Below are positions 1 to 7,552 of a DNA stretch of 14,034 nt, in pieces (position 1 is the stretch's first letter; each line of letters begins with the position of its first letter). Under the pieces are notes generated by a model. The model was not told the DNA's origin and made no database searches. It was given only the letters and a program-made list of their open reading frames with translations. Origin of the DNA: Desulfobacteraceae bacterium UBA2771. GTDB lineage: Bacteria > Desulfobacterota > Desulfobacteria > Desulfobacterales > Desulfosarcinaceae. The stretch covers positions 1-14,034 of the forward strand of contig DEIP01000099.1 of the NCBI GenBank assembly GCA_002352605.1. The letters are read 5' to 3'. A program made the translations under genes and the position numbers.

Positions 1-32
1 GTTTTTGTTTTCATGATGCCGCTTATGAACGG

Positions 33-446
33 TCATTGGGTTACTTTCCGTCTCAGCATCTTCTGCCGTCCCCGCCGTGTCTTGCTGTCCATGCGCCGTC
101 GTGCGGAGCCGCGGGAGGGGCGGGTGGGTTTGCGCTTTTTTAGCGGCACCAAGGTGCCGCGAATCAGATGCATCAGGCGCATGCGCGCTGCATCCCGGTT
201 CTTCTCGAGGGTGCGATGTTCCTGAGCCTTGATCACGATGACACCGCTTCTGGTGATGCGACGGTCCCGGCGGCGCAACAATTGCGCTTTGACGGATTCC
301 GGCAGAGACGATGCACCGATGTCAAAGCGCAGATGCACTGCCGAAGCCACCTTGTTCACATTCTGCCCGCCGGCCCCCTGGGCGCGAATGGCCGTCATCT
401 CAATTTCATCATCCGGGATGGACAATCGGTTGGATATTGGTAGCAT
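33..446 (-). CDS. arfB: Peptidyl-tRNA hydrolase ArfB (stalled-ribosome rescue factor)
   Basis: A 137-aa protein, close to the usual ArfB/YaeJ length of about 140. The N-terminal half is the class I release factor catalytic domain. Its GGQ motif is at residues 26-28 within RAQGAGGQNVNKVASAVHLRF, which closely matches known ArfB. The C-terminal part (about 105-137) is a lysine/arginine-rich tail. In this family such a tail enters the empty mRNA channel of a ribosome stalled at the end of a broken message, and the GGQ loop then hydrolyses the peptidyl-tRNA. There is no stop-codon-recognition domain, which separates it from RF1 and RF2. The ATG at 446 places the family's conserved N-terminus (ISNRLSIPDDEIE) intact, although no good Shine-Dalgarno sequence precedes it. 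The gene diverges from the thioesterase gene. Family assignment is secure. Confidence 0.93.
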   Translation of the reverse strand: MLPISNRLSIPDDEIEMTAIRAQGAGGQNVNKVASAVHLRFDIGASSLPESVKAQLLRRRDRRITRSGVIVIKAQEHRTLEKNRDAARMRLMHLIRGTLVPLKKRKPTRPSRGSARRRMDSKTRRGRQKMLRRKVTQ

Positions 447-473
447 TTTAAATGAACCGTTGGTGTTTAAAAA

Positions 474-490
474 GGGGTCGCCCCCGTTTT
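474..490. terminator. Small GC hairpin flanked by A and T runs
   Basis: GGGG at 474-477 and CCCC at 481-484 form a four-pair stem around TCG. A run of A lies on the left (469-473) and TTTT on the right (487-490), so the element looks like a short terminator in either direction. It sits in the divergent gap between arfB and the thioesterase gene, where no transcript is expected to end. It could be an attenuator-like leader structure or chance. The stem is short, so confidence is low. Confidence 0.25.
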
Positions 491-514
491 ATCGCCGACC
501 ATATGAGGAACGGC

Positions 515-970
515 ATGCCCTCGAAATACTTCCAGGATTACTACCCCGACGATTTTTCCCACTGTTATGGGTGCGGTCGCCTCAACCCAGAAGGCTTACA
601 GATAAAAAGCTATTGGGAGGGCCAAGAGAGTGTCTGCCGCTTCCGGCCGGCATCCCATTATTCGGGCGGTGTGCCCAATAATTTGTACGGCGGCATGATT
701 GGGTCTCTCATCGACTGCCACGGCGCCGCCACTGCGGCCGCAGCCAGACTCAAGGCCGATGGTTTCGAGATAACGGAAAGGCCGCTTCCCCGTTTTGTGA
801 CCGCCTCACTTAAGGTAGACTATCTCGCCCCGACCCCTCTGGACACCGAGCTGGAATTACGGGGTCGGGTAGCGGAGCTAAAGGAGCGCAAGGTCATCGT
901 CGATATCACCCTAACCGCCCGGGGGACAACCTGTGCCCGGGGAAGGGTGGTCATGGTAAAATTGCCATAG
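515..970 (+). CDS. PaaI-type hotdog-fold thioesterase
   Basis: A 151-aa protein from the ATG at 515. This start is chosen because GAGGAA at 505-510 gives a well-spaced ribosome site. In-frame ATGs at 452 and 503 would add 21 or 4 residues and lack one. The N-terminus carries the HCYGCGRLNPEGLQIK stretch (residues 16-31) seen in many PaaI-like hotdog proteins. NNLYGGMIGSLIDCHG (55-70) fits the central hotdog helix with its GG and the Asp (D67) commonly used in catalysis. KVDYLAPTPLDTELELRGRV (100-119) and the final strand complete the fold. The family hydrolyses acyl-CoA thioesters in the cytosol, but the substrate cannot be told from sequence. The gene stands alone on the plus strand, converging on the potassium channel gene 18 nt away. 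Confidence 0.85.
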   Translation: MPSKYFQDYYPDDFSHCYGCGRLNPEGLQIKSYWEGQESVCRFRPASHYSGGVPNNLYGGMIGSLIDCHGAATAAAARLKADGFEITERPLPRFVTASLKVDYLAPTPLDTELELRGRVAELKERKVIVDITLTARGTTCARGRVVMVKLP

Positions 971-975
971 TCCAA

Positions 976-991
976 TGATCGTTGCCGATCA
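976..991. terminator. Hairpin between convergent genes
   Basis: TGATCG (976-981) and CGATCA (986-991) are perfect inverted repeats around TTGC. They lie between the thioesterase stop (970) and the end of the convergent channel gene, whose stop codon (989-991 on the complement) is part of the right arm. No T run follows on either strand, so this is at best a weak bidirectional transcription-end structure. Confidence 0.25.
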
Positions 992-1996
992 CAATGCTTC
1001 CCGGGCGCGGTCGATATTATCGATATCTCCCATGACGATCAGGATCATTCCCGCTTCGAGGACGAAGGAACTGGGGGGCCGAAATTCAAATTCGCCGTCC
1101 TTGCGCCGCACACCCAGGAGCAGCAGATTGAACCGGTCACGCAGACCGGATTTCATGATCGTCTTTCCCGCCAGGGTGGAGTTTCCGTTGACGGCAATCT
1201 GGTTGATGCGCAGCTCACCGCGCTCACTTCTCAGCATGTTATCGAGGAAATCCACGGCGGCCGGCCGGATCATCTCGGAGGCCATGCGCAAGGCGCCAAT
1301 GCCGTTGGGAGAGACCACGGAGGTGGCACCGGCCTTGAGCAGCTTGGGCTCAAGCCGGCTGTTGGTCATGCGGGTGATGATGCGGGCGCCGGGGTTGAGC
1401 ATGCGGGCGGTCATGGTGATGTACAAATTGTCGTTGTCCGACGGCAGACAGATGGTGATGCCGGTGGCCCGCTCGATGCCGGCGGCGATCAGGTTCTCGT
1501 CATCCGTGGCATCCCCAGGAACATGGTAAAGGCCCTTGATCAGACGAGACTGCTCGATGACGGCGTTGTCCTTCTCGACCAGCACGACGCTGGCTTTGCT
1601 GGTCACCAGTTCGACCGCCAGGGGGAAGCCGGTTTCCCCACCGCCGCAGACGATGTAGTGGCCGGACAGGGCATTGATCTTGTTTTCCATTGTTCTTCTC
1701 CTGAGCATGCCGGTCAACTCACCTTCGATCAGCATGGCCGTCAGTGTACTGATGCAGTATAGGATGATGCCCATGCCGAAAGTGATCAGCAGCATGGTGA
1801 AGATCTGGGCGCCGGGGTGTCCGGTAATCCCCAGCACTTCGCCGTAGCCCACGGTCGTCAGGGAGATAACGGTCATGTAGAGGCAATCGAGGAAGCTGGA
1901 ATGGCCCTCGAAGATCAAAAAGTAGCCCATGCTCCCCATCAACATGGTTCCGATGAGGATCGCCACCGCATAGAATAACCGTCTTCTGATTCCCAT
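989..1996 (-). CDS. RCK-gated potassium channel (MthK/Kch-like, TrkA-N domain)
   Basis: A 335-aa inner-membrane ion channel subunit. Residues 7-30 form the first membrane helix, 32-55 a pore helix and selectivity filter with TTVGYGE (47-53, the potassium signature), and 65-90 the second membrane helix. A cytosolic RCK domain follows. Its Rossmann nucleotide site is VCGGGETG (116-123) with the acidic E141 at the end of strand 2, and a C-terminal TrkA-C-like domain occupies about 255-335. The layout is that of MthK: two helices plus a ligand-gated RCK ring. The ATG at 1996 is preceded by no clear Shine-Dalgarno sequence but is needed to keep the first helix, and a stop lies upstream in frame. 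An internal start with a strong ribosome site lies at M103 (separate entry). The gene follows thiE by 118 nt of AT-rich DNA, so it may have its own promoter, but none is convincing. Ion specificity follows from the filter; the gating ligand is unknown. Confidence 0.93.
   Translation of the reverse strand: MGIRRRLFYAVAILIGTMLMGSMGYFLIFEGHSSFLDCLYMTVISLTTVGYGEVLGITGHPGAQIFTMLLITFGMGIILYCISTLTAMLIEGELTGMLRRRTMENKINALSGHYIVCGGGETGFPLAVELVTSKASVVLVEKDNAVIEQSRLIKGLYHVPGDATDDENLIAAGIERATGITICLPSDNDNLYITMTARMLNPGARIITRMTNSRLEPKLLKAGATSVVSPNGIGALRMASEMIRPAAVDFLDNMLRSERGELRINQIAVNGNSTLAGKTIMKSGLRDRFNLLLLGVRRKDGEFEFRPPSSFVLEAGMILIVMGDIDNIDRAREAL
1688..1702 (-). promoter_or_regulatory. Internal ribosome binding site and ATG at the start of the RCK domain
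   Basis: On the minus strand AGGAG (1698-1702) is followed by 7 nt and an in-frame ATG (1688-1690), which encodes M103 of the channel. This is a better initiation signal than that of the full-length gene. Translation from here would give a 233-aa soluble RCK protein beginning MENKINALSGHYIVCGG. In the archaeal channel MthK an internal start at the equivalent place (Met107) is known to supply free RCK subunits for the octameric gating ring. Use of the site here is inferred. Confidence 0.6.
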
Positions 1997-2114
1997 ATTG
2001 GCTGGGTGCTCTATTGGGGAAGTTCAAGTTTTATAAATGGATGAGAGATCTTATGATCATGGAACAATTTTGATTTCCGGTCAGAAATTATAAAACCCTT
2101 CGAAATCGCCGGTC

Positions 2115-2765
2115 TCAACCCACCTCCCCGGCCGAAACCCCGCAGACGGCAGCCATGGCCGCAGCGGCTGCAACAGGATCACCGGCCCGGGTGATGCAAC
2201 TGATGACGGCGACCCCGGCCGCCCCGTGGGAAAAACAGTCCAAGGCATTTTCCGGACCAATGCCGCCGATGGCCGCCACCGGGACCACGGACCGATTGAC
2301 GATATCACGCAGTCCGGAAAGCCCGTGCACGGCCTTGGCATCGGCCTTGGTGCCGGTGGGAAAGGTGGGACCGGCGCCGATGTAATCACAACACGCCAGG
2401 TCGGTATGCGCCAATTCCGCCATGCTGGAGACCGACACACCGACGATGGCCCGCGGCCCCATGACCCGCCGGGCCAACCGGGGCGGTGCATCATCCTGGC
2501 CCAGGTGAACGCCGTCGGCCCCCACGGCCCCGGCCAGCAGCACGTTGTCGTTGACGACAAAAGGCACCCGCGCGGACCGACAGAGCCGGCAGACAGCCGC
2601 TACCTCATCGAAGGCATCCAGGGAAAAGGATTTGTTGCGGTACTGGACCATCGTGGCACCGGCGCTCAGGGCCACACGCACCTGATCCATCACCGAAAAC
2701 CCATCCACCCCGTCATCGGTAATAAAATAAAACCGGAGCAAGTCGCGAATGTCGTCCGGATTCAT
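2115..2765 (-). CDS. thiE: Thiamine-phosphate synthase ThiE
   Basis: A 216-aa TIM-barrel enzyme, the usual ThiE length. It couples HMP pyrophosphate with the carboxylated thiazole phosphate to make thiamine monophosphate in the cytosol. Family landmarks in order: YFITDD (13-18), VQYRNKSF (40-47, a variant of the usual VQLREK, keeping Gln, Arg and Lys), VND (71-73), GVHLGQDD (85-92, magnesium-binding Asp), the pyrophosphate loop GPTFPTGTK (132-140), AIGGI (165-169) and VISCI (187-191). The ATG at 2765 is chosen over an upstream TTG at 2786 because GGGAGGG (2774-2780) lies 8 nt before it. It follows the HD gene by 79 nt on the same strand. No TPP riboswitch is visible upstream. No other thiamine synthesis gene is adjacent, though a ThiY-like importer lies at the right end of the window. 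Confidence 0.92.
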   Translation of the reverse strand: MNPDDIRDLLRFYFITDDGVDGFSVMDQVRVALSAGATMVQYRNKSFSLDAFDEVAAVCRLCRSARVPFVVNDNVLLAGAVGADGVHLGQDDAPPRLARRVMGPRAIVGVSVSSMAELAHTDLACCDYIGAGPTFPTGTKADAKAVHGLSGLRDIVNRSVVPVAAIGGIGPENALDCFSHGAAGVAVISCITRAGDPVAAAAAMAAVCGVSAGEVG

Positions 2766-2844
2766 AAAAATTTCCCTCCCGAGCAAAAACCGTGTCGACC
2801 GGAACGATGGTATTGAACGACCGCCGGTGCGGGAATGACACGAT

Positions 2845-3438
2845 TTATGTTTTCAATGCAGCCTTGGGAATAACGGGCTCCTGGGTAAACAAGCGATGAA
2901 GACTCAAAAACCGCTCGACATAGTCCGCATCGTATCGGGCCAGGCCGGCACTGATTTCATCGATGGTTTTCTCATGCCGACCATTGTCGCTCTTGGAAAA
3001 AAACTTGTCCGCGTAACAGATCAACCGCTCTTCCACGGTAATGGGAAACATGTCACGGACCGGCAGGGGGAGTTTTTGCCGCACGACCTGTTTCGCACCG
3101 ATTCCCACGCCCACGTGGCACTCGCAAACCCGCCCATGGTATGTGAAGCCCAAGTTGTCGAGGATCACCCGACCCTCAACGCCGTGGCACACATAAGGCA
3201 GGAATCCCGTACATCCCAGTTCCAGGCATCGGGTGCGGCCGATGCCGATATCGTGGAGCACGGCCGCCTGGGCCACGAACTCACGATCCGCATCCAGCCA
3301 CGGGGCCCGGTCGATGGTTTCCAACGCCTTGTGGGCCACCAGCTCACCGTGGCGAAGCAGCAGGTCCCGGGTAGGGCCGCCGGCGGGAAAAAACCGGGTG
3401 ATGATGGCTTCCGGATCGATGCGCTTGTTCACGGACAC
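2845..3438 (-). CDS. HD-domain phosphohydrolase family protein
   Basis: A 197-aa cytosolic protein with the HDIG-type metal-binding pattern: H36 in LVAHKAL, the H62-D63 pair in AVLHDIGIGR, then H85, H108 and D144 (CYADKF). This family hydrolyses phosphate esters such as nucleotides, but the substrate here is not identifiable. Five cysteines between 71 and 107, near the metal ligands, are unusual. The start is a GTG at 3438, 3 nt after the prfB stop. A GTG two codons further in (3432) is an alternative. The ribosome site is probably the GGTAAGG at the end of prfB, so translation is likely coupled to prfB. The neighbourhood suggests co-expression with translation and cell-envelope genes but does not give a function. 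Confidence 0.82.
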   Translation of the reverse strand: MSVNKRIDPEAIITRFFPAGGPTRDLLLRHGELVAHKALETIDRAPWLDADREFVAQAAVLHDIGIGRTRCLELGCTGFLPYVCHGVEGRVILDNLGFTYHGRVCECHVGVGIGAKQVVRQKLPLPVRDMFPITVEERLICYADKFFSKSDNGRHEKTIDEISAGLARYDADYVERFLSLHRLFTQEPVIPKAALKT

Positions 3439-3441
3439 GGA

Positions 3442-4540
3442 TTATGCCTTACCCGACAGCAGTACACCCTCGATAAACATGTCGATGTTCCCGTCAAGCA
3501 CGCTGTTCACATTGCCTACATCCAGGCCGATGCGGTGATCTTTGACCATCTGGTATGGATGCAGCACGTAGGAACGGATCTGGCTGCCCCAGGCGATATC
3601 ATCCTTGCCGTCGTGAATTTCCTGCAGCCGCTCGTTCTGCTTACGCTTTTCCGCCTCGTAAAGCCTTGCTTTGAGCACCTTCATGGCCATCTCCCTGTTG
3701 CGGTGCTGGGATTTTTCCTGCTGACACTGAACCACGATACCGGTGGGCAGGTGGGTGATACGCACGGCACTGCTGGTCTTGTTCACGTGCTGGCCGCCGG
3801 CGCCACTGGCACGGAACACATCGATACGCAGGTCCTTGTCCGCCACATCGATCTCGATCGCATTGTCCAGTTCCGGATATACGAAAACAGAGGCAAATGA
3901 GGTGTGGCGCTTGCCGCTGGCATTGAAGGGAGAAATTCTCACCAGCCGGTGGACCCCGCTCTCGGACTTGAGATAGCCGAAGGCATACCGACCGGTGGCG
4001 GTAAAGGTGACACTTTTTATGCCCGCCTCGTCACCGGGCTGAAAATCGACGATGCCGGACGTAAACCCTTTTCCCTCCACCCATCTCAAGTACATGCGAA
4101 ACAGCATCTCCGCCCAGTCCTGGGCCTCGGTACCGCCGGCACCGGCATTGATAGAGATGATCGCATTGTTCTGATCGTCTTGACCGTCCAGCATCATATC
4201 CAGGGAGAACCGGTGCATGCGCAAACCCAGTTCGCCGATCTGGCCGGTCACTTCCGCCATCGCATCGGCATCCGTCTCTTCGACAGCCAGTTCCAGAAGA
4301 ATTCCCGCCTCCTCCAAGTCATTTTCCAGACCGTGAAAGGCGTCGATCCGATTGCCCAGAAGCGTGCGCTCCTTTAAAATGGCGGTGGTGGCATCCGGGT
4401 TGTCCCAGAACCCATCCCGGGCGATTTCCGCCTCGATTTCCCGGAGCCGTTTTTCCTGGCTGACCAGGTCAAAGATACTCCTTGAGCTGCTCGAGTTTCC
4501 GGGTGTGTTCTTTAAGTGTCTGTTTGGCTTCGGTACTCAT
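3442..4540 (-). CDS. prfB: Peptide chain release factor 2, expressed by programmed +1 frameshift
   Basis: RF2 recognises UGA and UAA stop codons and releases the finished peptide. The gene lies in two frames: 4540-4472 encodes 23 residues (MSTEAKQTL to KEYL) and meets an in-frame TGA at 4471-4469. Skipping T4471 and continuing at GAC 4470 gives 342 more residues, for a total of 365 aa, the length of E. coli RF2. The stop-recognition motif SPF is at residues 203-205 and the catalytic GGQ at 248-250 in SGAGGQHVNK. Residue 244, equivalent to position 246 of E. coli K-12 RF2, is Ala rather than the Thr peculiar to K-12. The ATG at 4540 has GAGGAG (4548-4553) 7 nt upstream, inside the last codons of lnt, and the gap to lnt is only 3 nt. 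The frameshift is regulatory, not damage: low RF2 slows UGA reading and promotes the shift. Confidence 0.96.
4469..4483 (-). promoter_or_regulatory. RF2 programmed +1 frameshift site
   Basis: On the minus strand AAGGAG (4478-4483), then TAT, then the slip codon CTT (4472-4474), then TGA followed by C. This is the standard RF2 recoding signal: an internal Shine-Dalgarno-like sequence 3 nt upstream of CTT, and a UGAC stop context that terminates poorly. The ribosome slips from CUU to UUU and resumes at GAC. It makes prfB expression respond to RF2 level. Confidence 0.95.
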
Positions 4541-4543
4541 GGT

Positions 4544-6196
4544 TTATCTCCTCTTACCGGGACCCTCACCAGCCATACGGCTGAGCAATTGTTTTATACA
4601 ATCATACACGTTAAGGCACATGGCGCCAGGCTCCGCCTGTCTCATTCGAATCACGGGCCGTCCCATCAGCAGACCCAGAACGATCAGGCAGACCAGGGGC
4701 AACAGGTCGCCGATCCGGGTATAGATGGTCGTTTCGGCCAGTACGGAAACCGCACGAACGACCACCGCATCTTCAAACAACACGGTCGATGCCGTGATTC
4801 GCCCGACGGGATCCACGAATCCGCTGATCCCCGTATTGGCGCAACGCACCAGGCTACGGCGGTTCTCGACAGCCCGGAAGACCGCCATGGAAAAATGCTG
4901 GTAGGCCGCGCTGCTGTTGCCGAACCAGGCATCGTTCGTCAGGTTGACCAGCACCCCGGCGCCGTTTTTCACCAGAGATCGGGAAAGCCCCGGAAAAATA
5001 ATCTCGAAACAGATCTGCACGCCGATGGGCGGGTAACCTTCCCCCCAGGCGAGGGTTCGCCCTCTTTCACCGGGTGAGAAGTCGCCCACCTGGGCCACCA
5101 TTTTGCCCACGAAGGAGAGCAGTCGCTTGATGGGCACATACTCGCCGAAGGGCACCAGGTGGACCTTATCGTAGCGCCCCGAGGCACGGCCGTCCGGCGC
5201 CACCATGTAAGCACTGTTATAGTAGGCATGGCCGCCTGCCGGCCCTTGAACGCTGGGGCTTCCCACCAGCAGCGGGGTGCCCGTCTGCCGGACGGCATCG
5301 GTCACCAGTCGGGCGAGTTTCGGGCTGGCCGAAAAGTAGAAGGGGGTCGCCGTCTCCGGCCATACCACCAGGTTCGGCCGATGGGAGGCAGCCGACAGCG
5401 TCAGCGCCACATATTTTTTGGTGGTGCCGATCTGAAAGGCCGGGTTCCATTTACGGGCCTGGTCGATATTTCCCTGGATCACCGCCACCCGGGGTGATGG
5501 CGACCCGGCCATCGCGTCATCCATGGACTCGATCCGCATCTTGCCATACACCAGGCCAAGGCTGATCAGAATCATGGGCACGGCGACGGCCCGCAGGGCC
5601 CGCCACTTGTCGACCGGATGCGCCCGCCATTTCTTCCCGGCAACGAACAGCAGCAGCACATAAGCGGCGGCATTGAACAGCACGACCAGAAAAGAGATTC
5701 CATACACCCCGAATATATCTGCGATCTGGATGATATACAACCGATTAAACTGGGAATACCCAACAAGCCCCCAGGGGAATCCAGTCAGCAGAAAACTGCG
5801 CATATACTCGAGGGCCACCCATAAGACCGGGGCAAGCAGGACCAGGTGTCCGGGTTTTCGGCAAAAGCGGGTCAATGCCATCGCAAAGAAGCCCGGATAG
5901 AGGGCCAAGTACGCGGCAAGCAGGACCAGCAGGGATACACACTGCCACCATGGCAGGTGTCCGTAGATACGCATGGTGAAAGCCGCCCAGTACAACAGGG
6001 TCAGGTAATGGGCCAGGCCAGCGATCATGCCGATTCTGAAGGCTTCTTTGGGGTTCACGCCCCGCAGGGCCACAAGCAGGGGCACCAGGGCGAACCAGGC
6101 CAGTCCCGACAGCCCCACCTTGGGAAATGCCGCAGTCAACAACAGACCGCTGGTAACGGCGGGTAGCCATTTTGATTGATGCAACAATAGGTTCAT
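4544..6196 (-). CDS. lnt: Apolipoprotein N-acyltransferase Lnt
   Basis: A 550-aa inner-membrane enzyme that adds the third acyl chain to the N-terminal cysteine of lipoproteins. Several hydrophobic helices fill residues 10-225. A periplasmic nitrilase-fold domain covers about 235-490, and a last helix lies near 495-512. The Glu-Lys-Cys catalytic triad is visible: E281 in WPETATPF, K344 in YDKVHLVPFGEYVP and C396 in QICFEIIFP. The roughly 38-residue tail after the last helix makes it somewhat longer than the usual 500-510. The end of the gene contains the prfB ribosome site. The ATG at 6196 has no ribosome site of its own, but its first bases overlap the stop of a 33-codon ORF as ATGA, so translation is probably coupled. 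Presence of Lnt implies a Gram-negative envelope with triacylated lipoproteins. Confidence 0.95.
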   Translation of the reverse strand: MNLLLHQSKWLPAVTSGLLLTAAFPKVGLSGLAWFALVPLLVALRGVNPKEAFRIGMIAGLAHYLTLLYWAAFTMRIYGHLPWWQCVSLLVLLAAYLALYPGFFAMALTRFCRKPGHLVLLAPVLWVALEYMRSFLLTGFPWGLVGYSQFNRLYIIQIADIFGVYGISFLVVLFNAAAYVLLLFVAGKKWRAHPVDKWRALRAVAVPMILISLGLVYGKMRIESMDDAMAGSPSPRVAVIQGNIDQARKWNPAFQIGTTKKYVALTLSAASHRPNLVVWPETATPFYFSASPKLARLVTDAVRQTGTPLLVGSPSVQGPAGGHAYYNSAYMVAPDGRASGRYDKVHLVPFGEYVPIKRLLSFVGKMVAQVGDFSPGERGRTLAWGEGYPPIGVQICFEIIFPGLSRSLVKNGAGVLVNLTNDAWFGNSSAAYQHFSMAVFRAVENRRSLVRCANTGISGFVDPVGRITASTVLFEDAVVVRAVSVLAETTIYTRIGDLLPLVCLIVLGLLMGRPVIRMRQAEPGAMCLNVYDCIKQLLSRMAGEGPGKRR

Positions 6197-6294
6197 CCCT
6201 GTTTCCGAACCATGTCGCCACGATCAATGGCGAATTGAAACAGCCGCTCACCGGCGCAGACAACAATACGATCATTTTTTTCAGGTTCGGTCAT
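6193..6294 (-). CDS. Candidate 33-aa small ORF coupled to lnt
   Basis: On the minus strand an ATG at 6294 opens a 33-codon frame (MTEPEKNDRIVVCAGERL at the start, ending DMVRKQG). It ends in TGA at 6193-6195, overlapping the lnt ATG as ATGA. An AAGGTG sequence lies 9 nt before the ATG. The frame is the same as that of asd, whose TAG stop lies ten codons upstream, so readthrough would fuse the two. The peptide is hydrophilic with no membrane segment and no family I recognise. It may be a real microprotein, or a leader ORF whose translation delivers ribosomes to lnt. Evidence is the start signal, the overlap and the lack of a ribosome site for lnt itself. Confidence 0.45.
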   Translation of the reverse strand: MTEPEKNDRIVVCAGERLFQFAIDRGDMVRKQG

Positions 6295-6324
6295 GGTGTC
6301 TTTCACCTTCGAAGCCGGCGTGTC

Positions 6325-7458
6325 CTATCGATTCCGATTTCCGTCCATACGAGCAAGAATGATGTTGAGGACACGGCGCAGGGGCTCGGCCGCCCCCCAA
6401 AGCAACTGGTCGCCCACGGTAAAGGCGGTCAGATAGTGGGGACCCATGTTCATTTTGCGAACGCGCCCCACGGGGATGGAAAGGGTTCCGGAAACGGCCG
6501 CCGGACTGAGTTGCCTCAAGGTAGCGGCCTGGTCATTGGGAACCACCGATACCCAGCCGTTGGCCGATTCGATGGCAGCCTCAATGTCGTCCAACGGAAT
6601 GTCTTCGGTCAATTTGATGGTCAGGGCCTGACTGTGGCAGCGCATGGCGCCCACACGCACACATTGCCCGTCGATGGCTATAGGATTGTCTGCGCGTCCG
6701 AGAATCTTGTTGGTCTCCACCAGCCCCTTCCACTCTTCCCGGGTCTGTCCGTTTACCATGGCCCGGTCGATCCAGGGAATCAGGCTGGCCGCCAGGGGCG
6801 CCCCGAAATACCGGGTGGGAAAATCCGGCCCGGCCAGGGTCGCGGTGATCCGCCGGTCGATATCCAGAATGGATGCCGACGGATCGGCCAGCAGCGCCTC
6901 GGCACCATGGCCCAGCAGCCCCATCTGCGTCACCAGTTCCCGCATGTTGTTGGCCCCGGCCCCCGAAGCGCTCTGATAGGTCATGGTGGTCATCCACTCA
7001 ACCCAGTTTTTTTCAAACAATCCGCCGAAGGCCATGAGCATCAACGAGACCGTGCAGTTGCCACCGACATAGTCTTTGATGCCATCGTCAAGGGCGTCGT
7101 CAATCACCTTGCGATTGACCGGATCCAAAACGATGACGCTGTCATCCTTCATCCGCAGGGTCGATGCGGCATCGACCCAGTAGCCGGTCCACCCCTTTTG
7201 CCGAAGCGCAGGATGCGTTTGCGCCGTATAGTCGCCGCCCTGGCAGGATACAATCAGCGCCATGTCGGCGAGCTTGTTCAGATCATCGGCATCCAGCACC
7301 GGTTGGGAACCGGCGCCGATATCCGGGCCGGTTTTACCGACCTGAGAGGTGGAAAAAAAGACCGGATCAAAACCGGAAAAATCGTCTTCAGCCTTCATCC
7401 GATCCATGAGGACCGAGCCGACCATCCCGCGCCATCCAACGATACCTACACTGACCAT
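6325..7458 (-). CDS. asd: Aspartate-semialdehyde dehydrogenase
   Basis: A 377-aa enzyme of the gammaproteobacterial Asd type. It reduces aspartyl phosphate to aspartate semialdehyde with NADPH, on the common path to lysine, diaminopimelate, methionine and threonine. The N-terminus has the nucleotide loop GIVGWRGMVG (5-14). The catalytic cysteine is C135 in GGNCTVSLM, the E. coli numbering. R268 and H275 in RVGAMRCHSQ supply the substrate and acid-base residues. The ATG at 7458 is preceded by AAGGAG (7469-7474) at 10 nt. It is the first gene of the minus-strand unit that continues to lnt (128 nt away, with a small ORF between). Diaminopimelate for the cell wall and lipoprotein maturation share an envelope theme, but the grouping may just be economical. 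Confidence 0.95.
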   Translation of the reverse strand: MVSVGIVGWRGMVGSVLMDRMKAEDDFSGFDPVFFSTSQVGKTGPDIGAGSQPVLDADDLNKLADMALIVSCQGGDYTAQTHPALRQKGWTGYWVDAASTLRMKDDSVIVLDPVNRKVIDDALDDGIKDYVGGNCTVSLMLMAFGGLFEKNWVEWMTTMTYQSASGAGANNMRELVTQMGLLGHGAEALLADPSASILDIDRRITATLAGPDFPTRYFGAPLAASLIPWIDRAMVNGQTREEWKGLVETNKILGRADNPIAIDGQCVRVGAMRCHSQALTIKLTEDIPLDDIEAAIESANGWVSVVPNDQAATLRQLSPAAVSGTLSIPVGRVRKMNMGPHYLTAFTVGDQLLWGAAEPLRRVLNIILARMDGNRNR

Positions 7459-7552
7459 TCGTTCACGACTCCTTTATCCGCGCATCAACAACCCACCGTA
7501 AAAGATGTTAATCTGCAACCCCTCTGCCGGCGGCACCGTCCCGTGCCTTGTT

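Noticed and set aside
2787..2844. Possible TPP riboswitch before thiE
   Set aside because: The gap is too short (58 nt beyond the ribosome site) and none of the conserved TPP elements is present.
2896..3900. 334-codon plus-strand frame opposite the HD gene and prfB
   Set aside because: It is a shadow of two well-supported minus-strand genes; its translation shows no domain and no ribosome site.
3442..4317. RF2 as a shortened 291-aa protein starting at TTG 4317
   Set aside because: It would lose the N-terminal domain. The upstream frame, start codon, ribosome site and frameshift signal explain the full 365-aa product.
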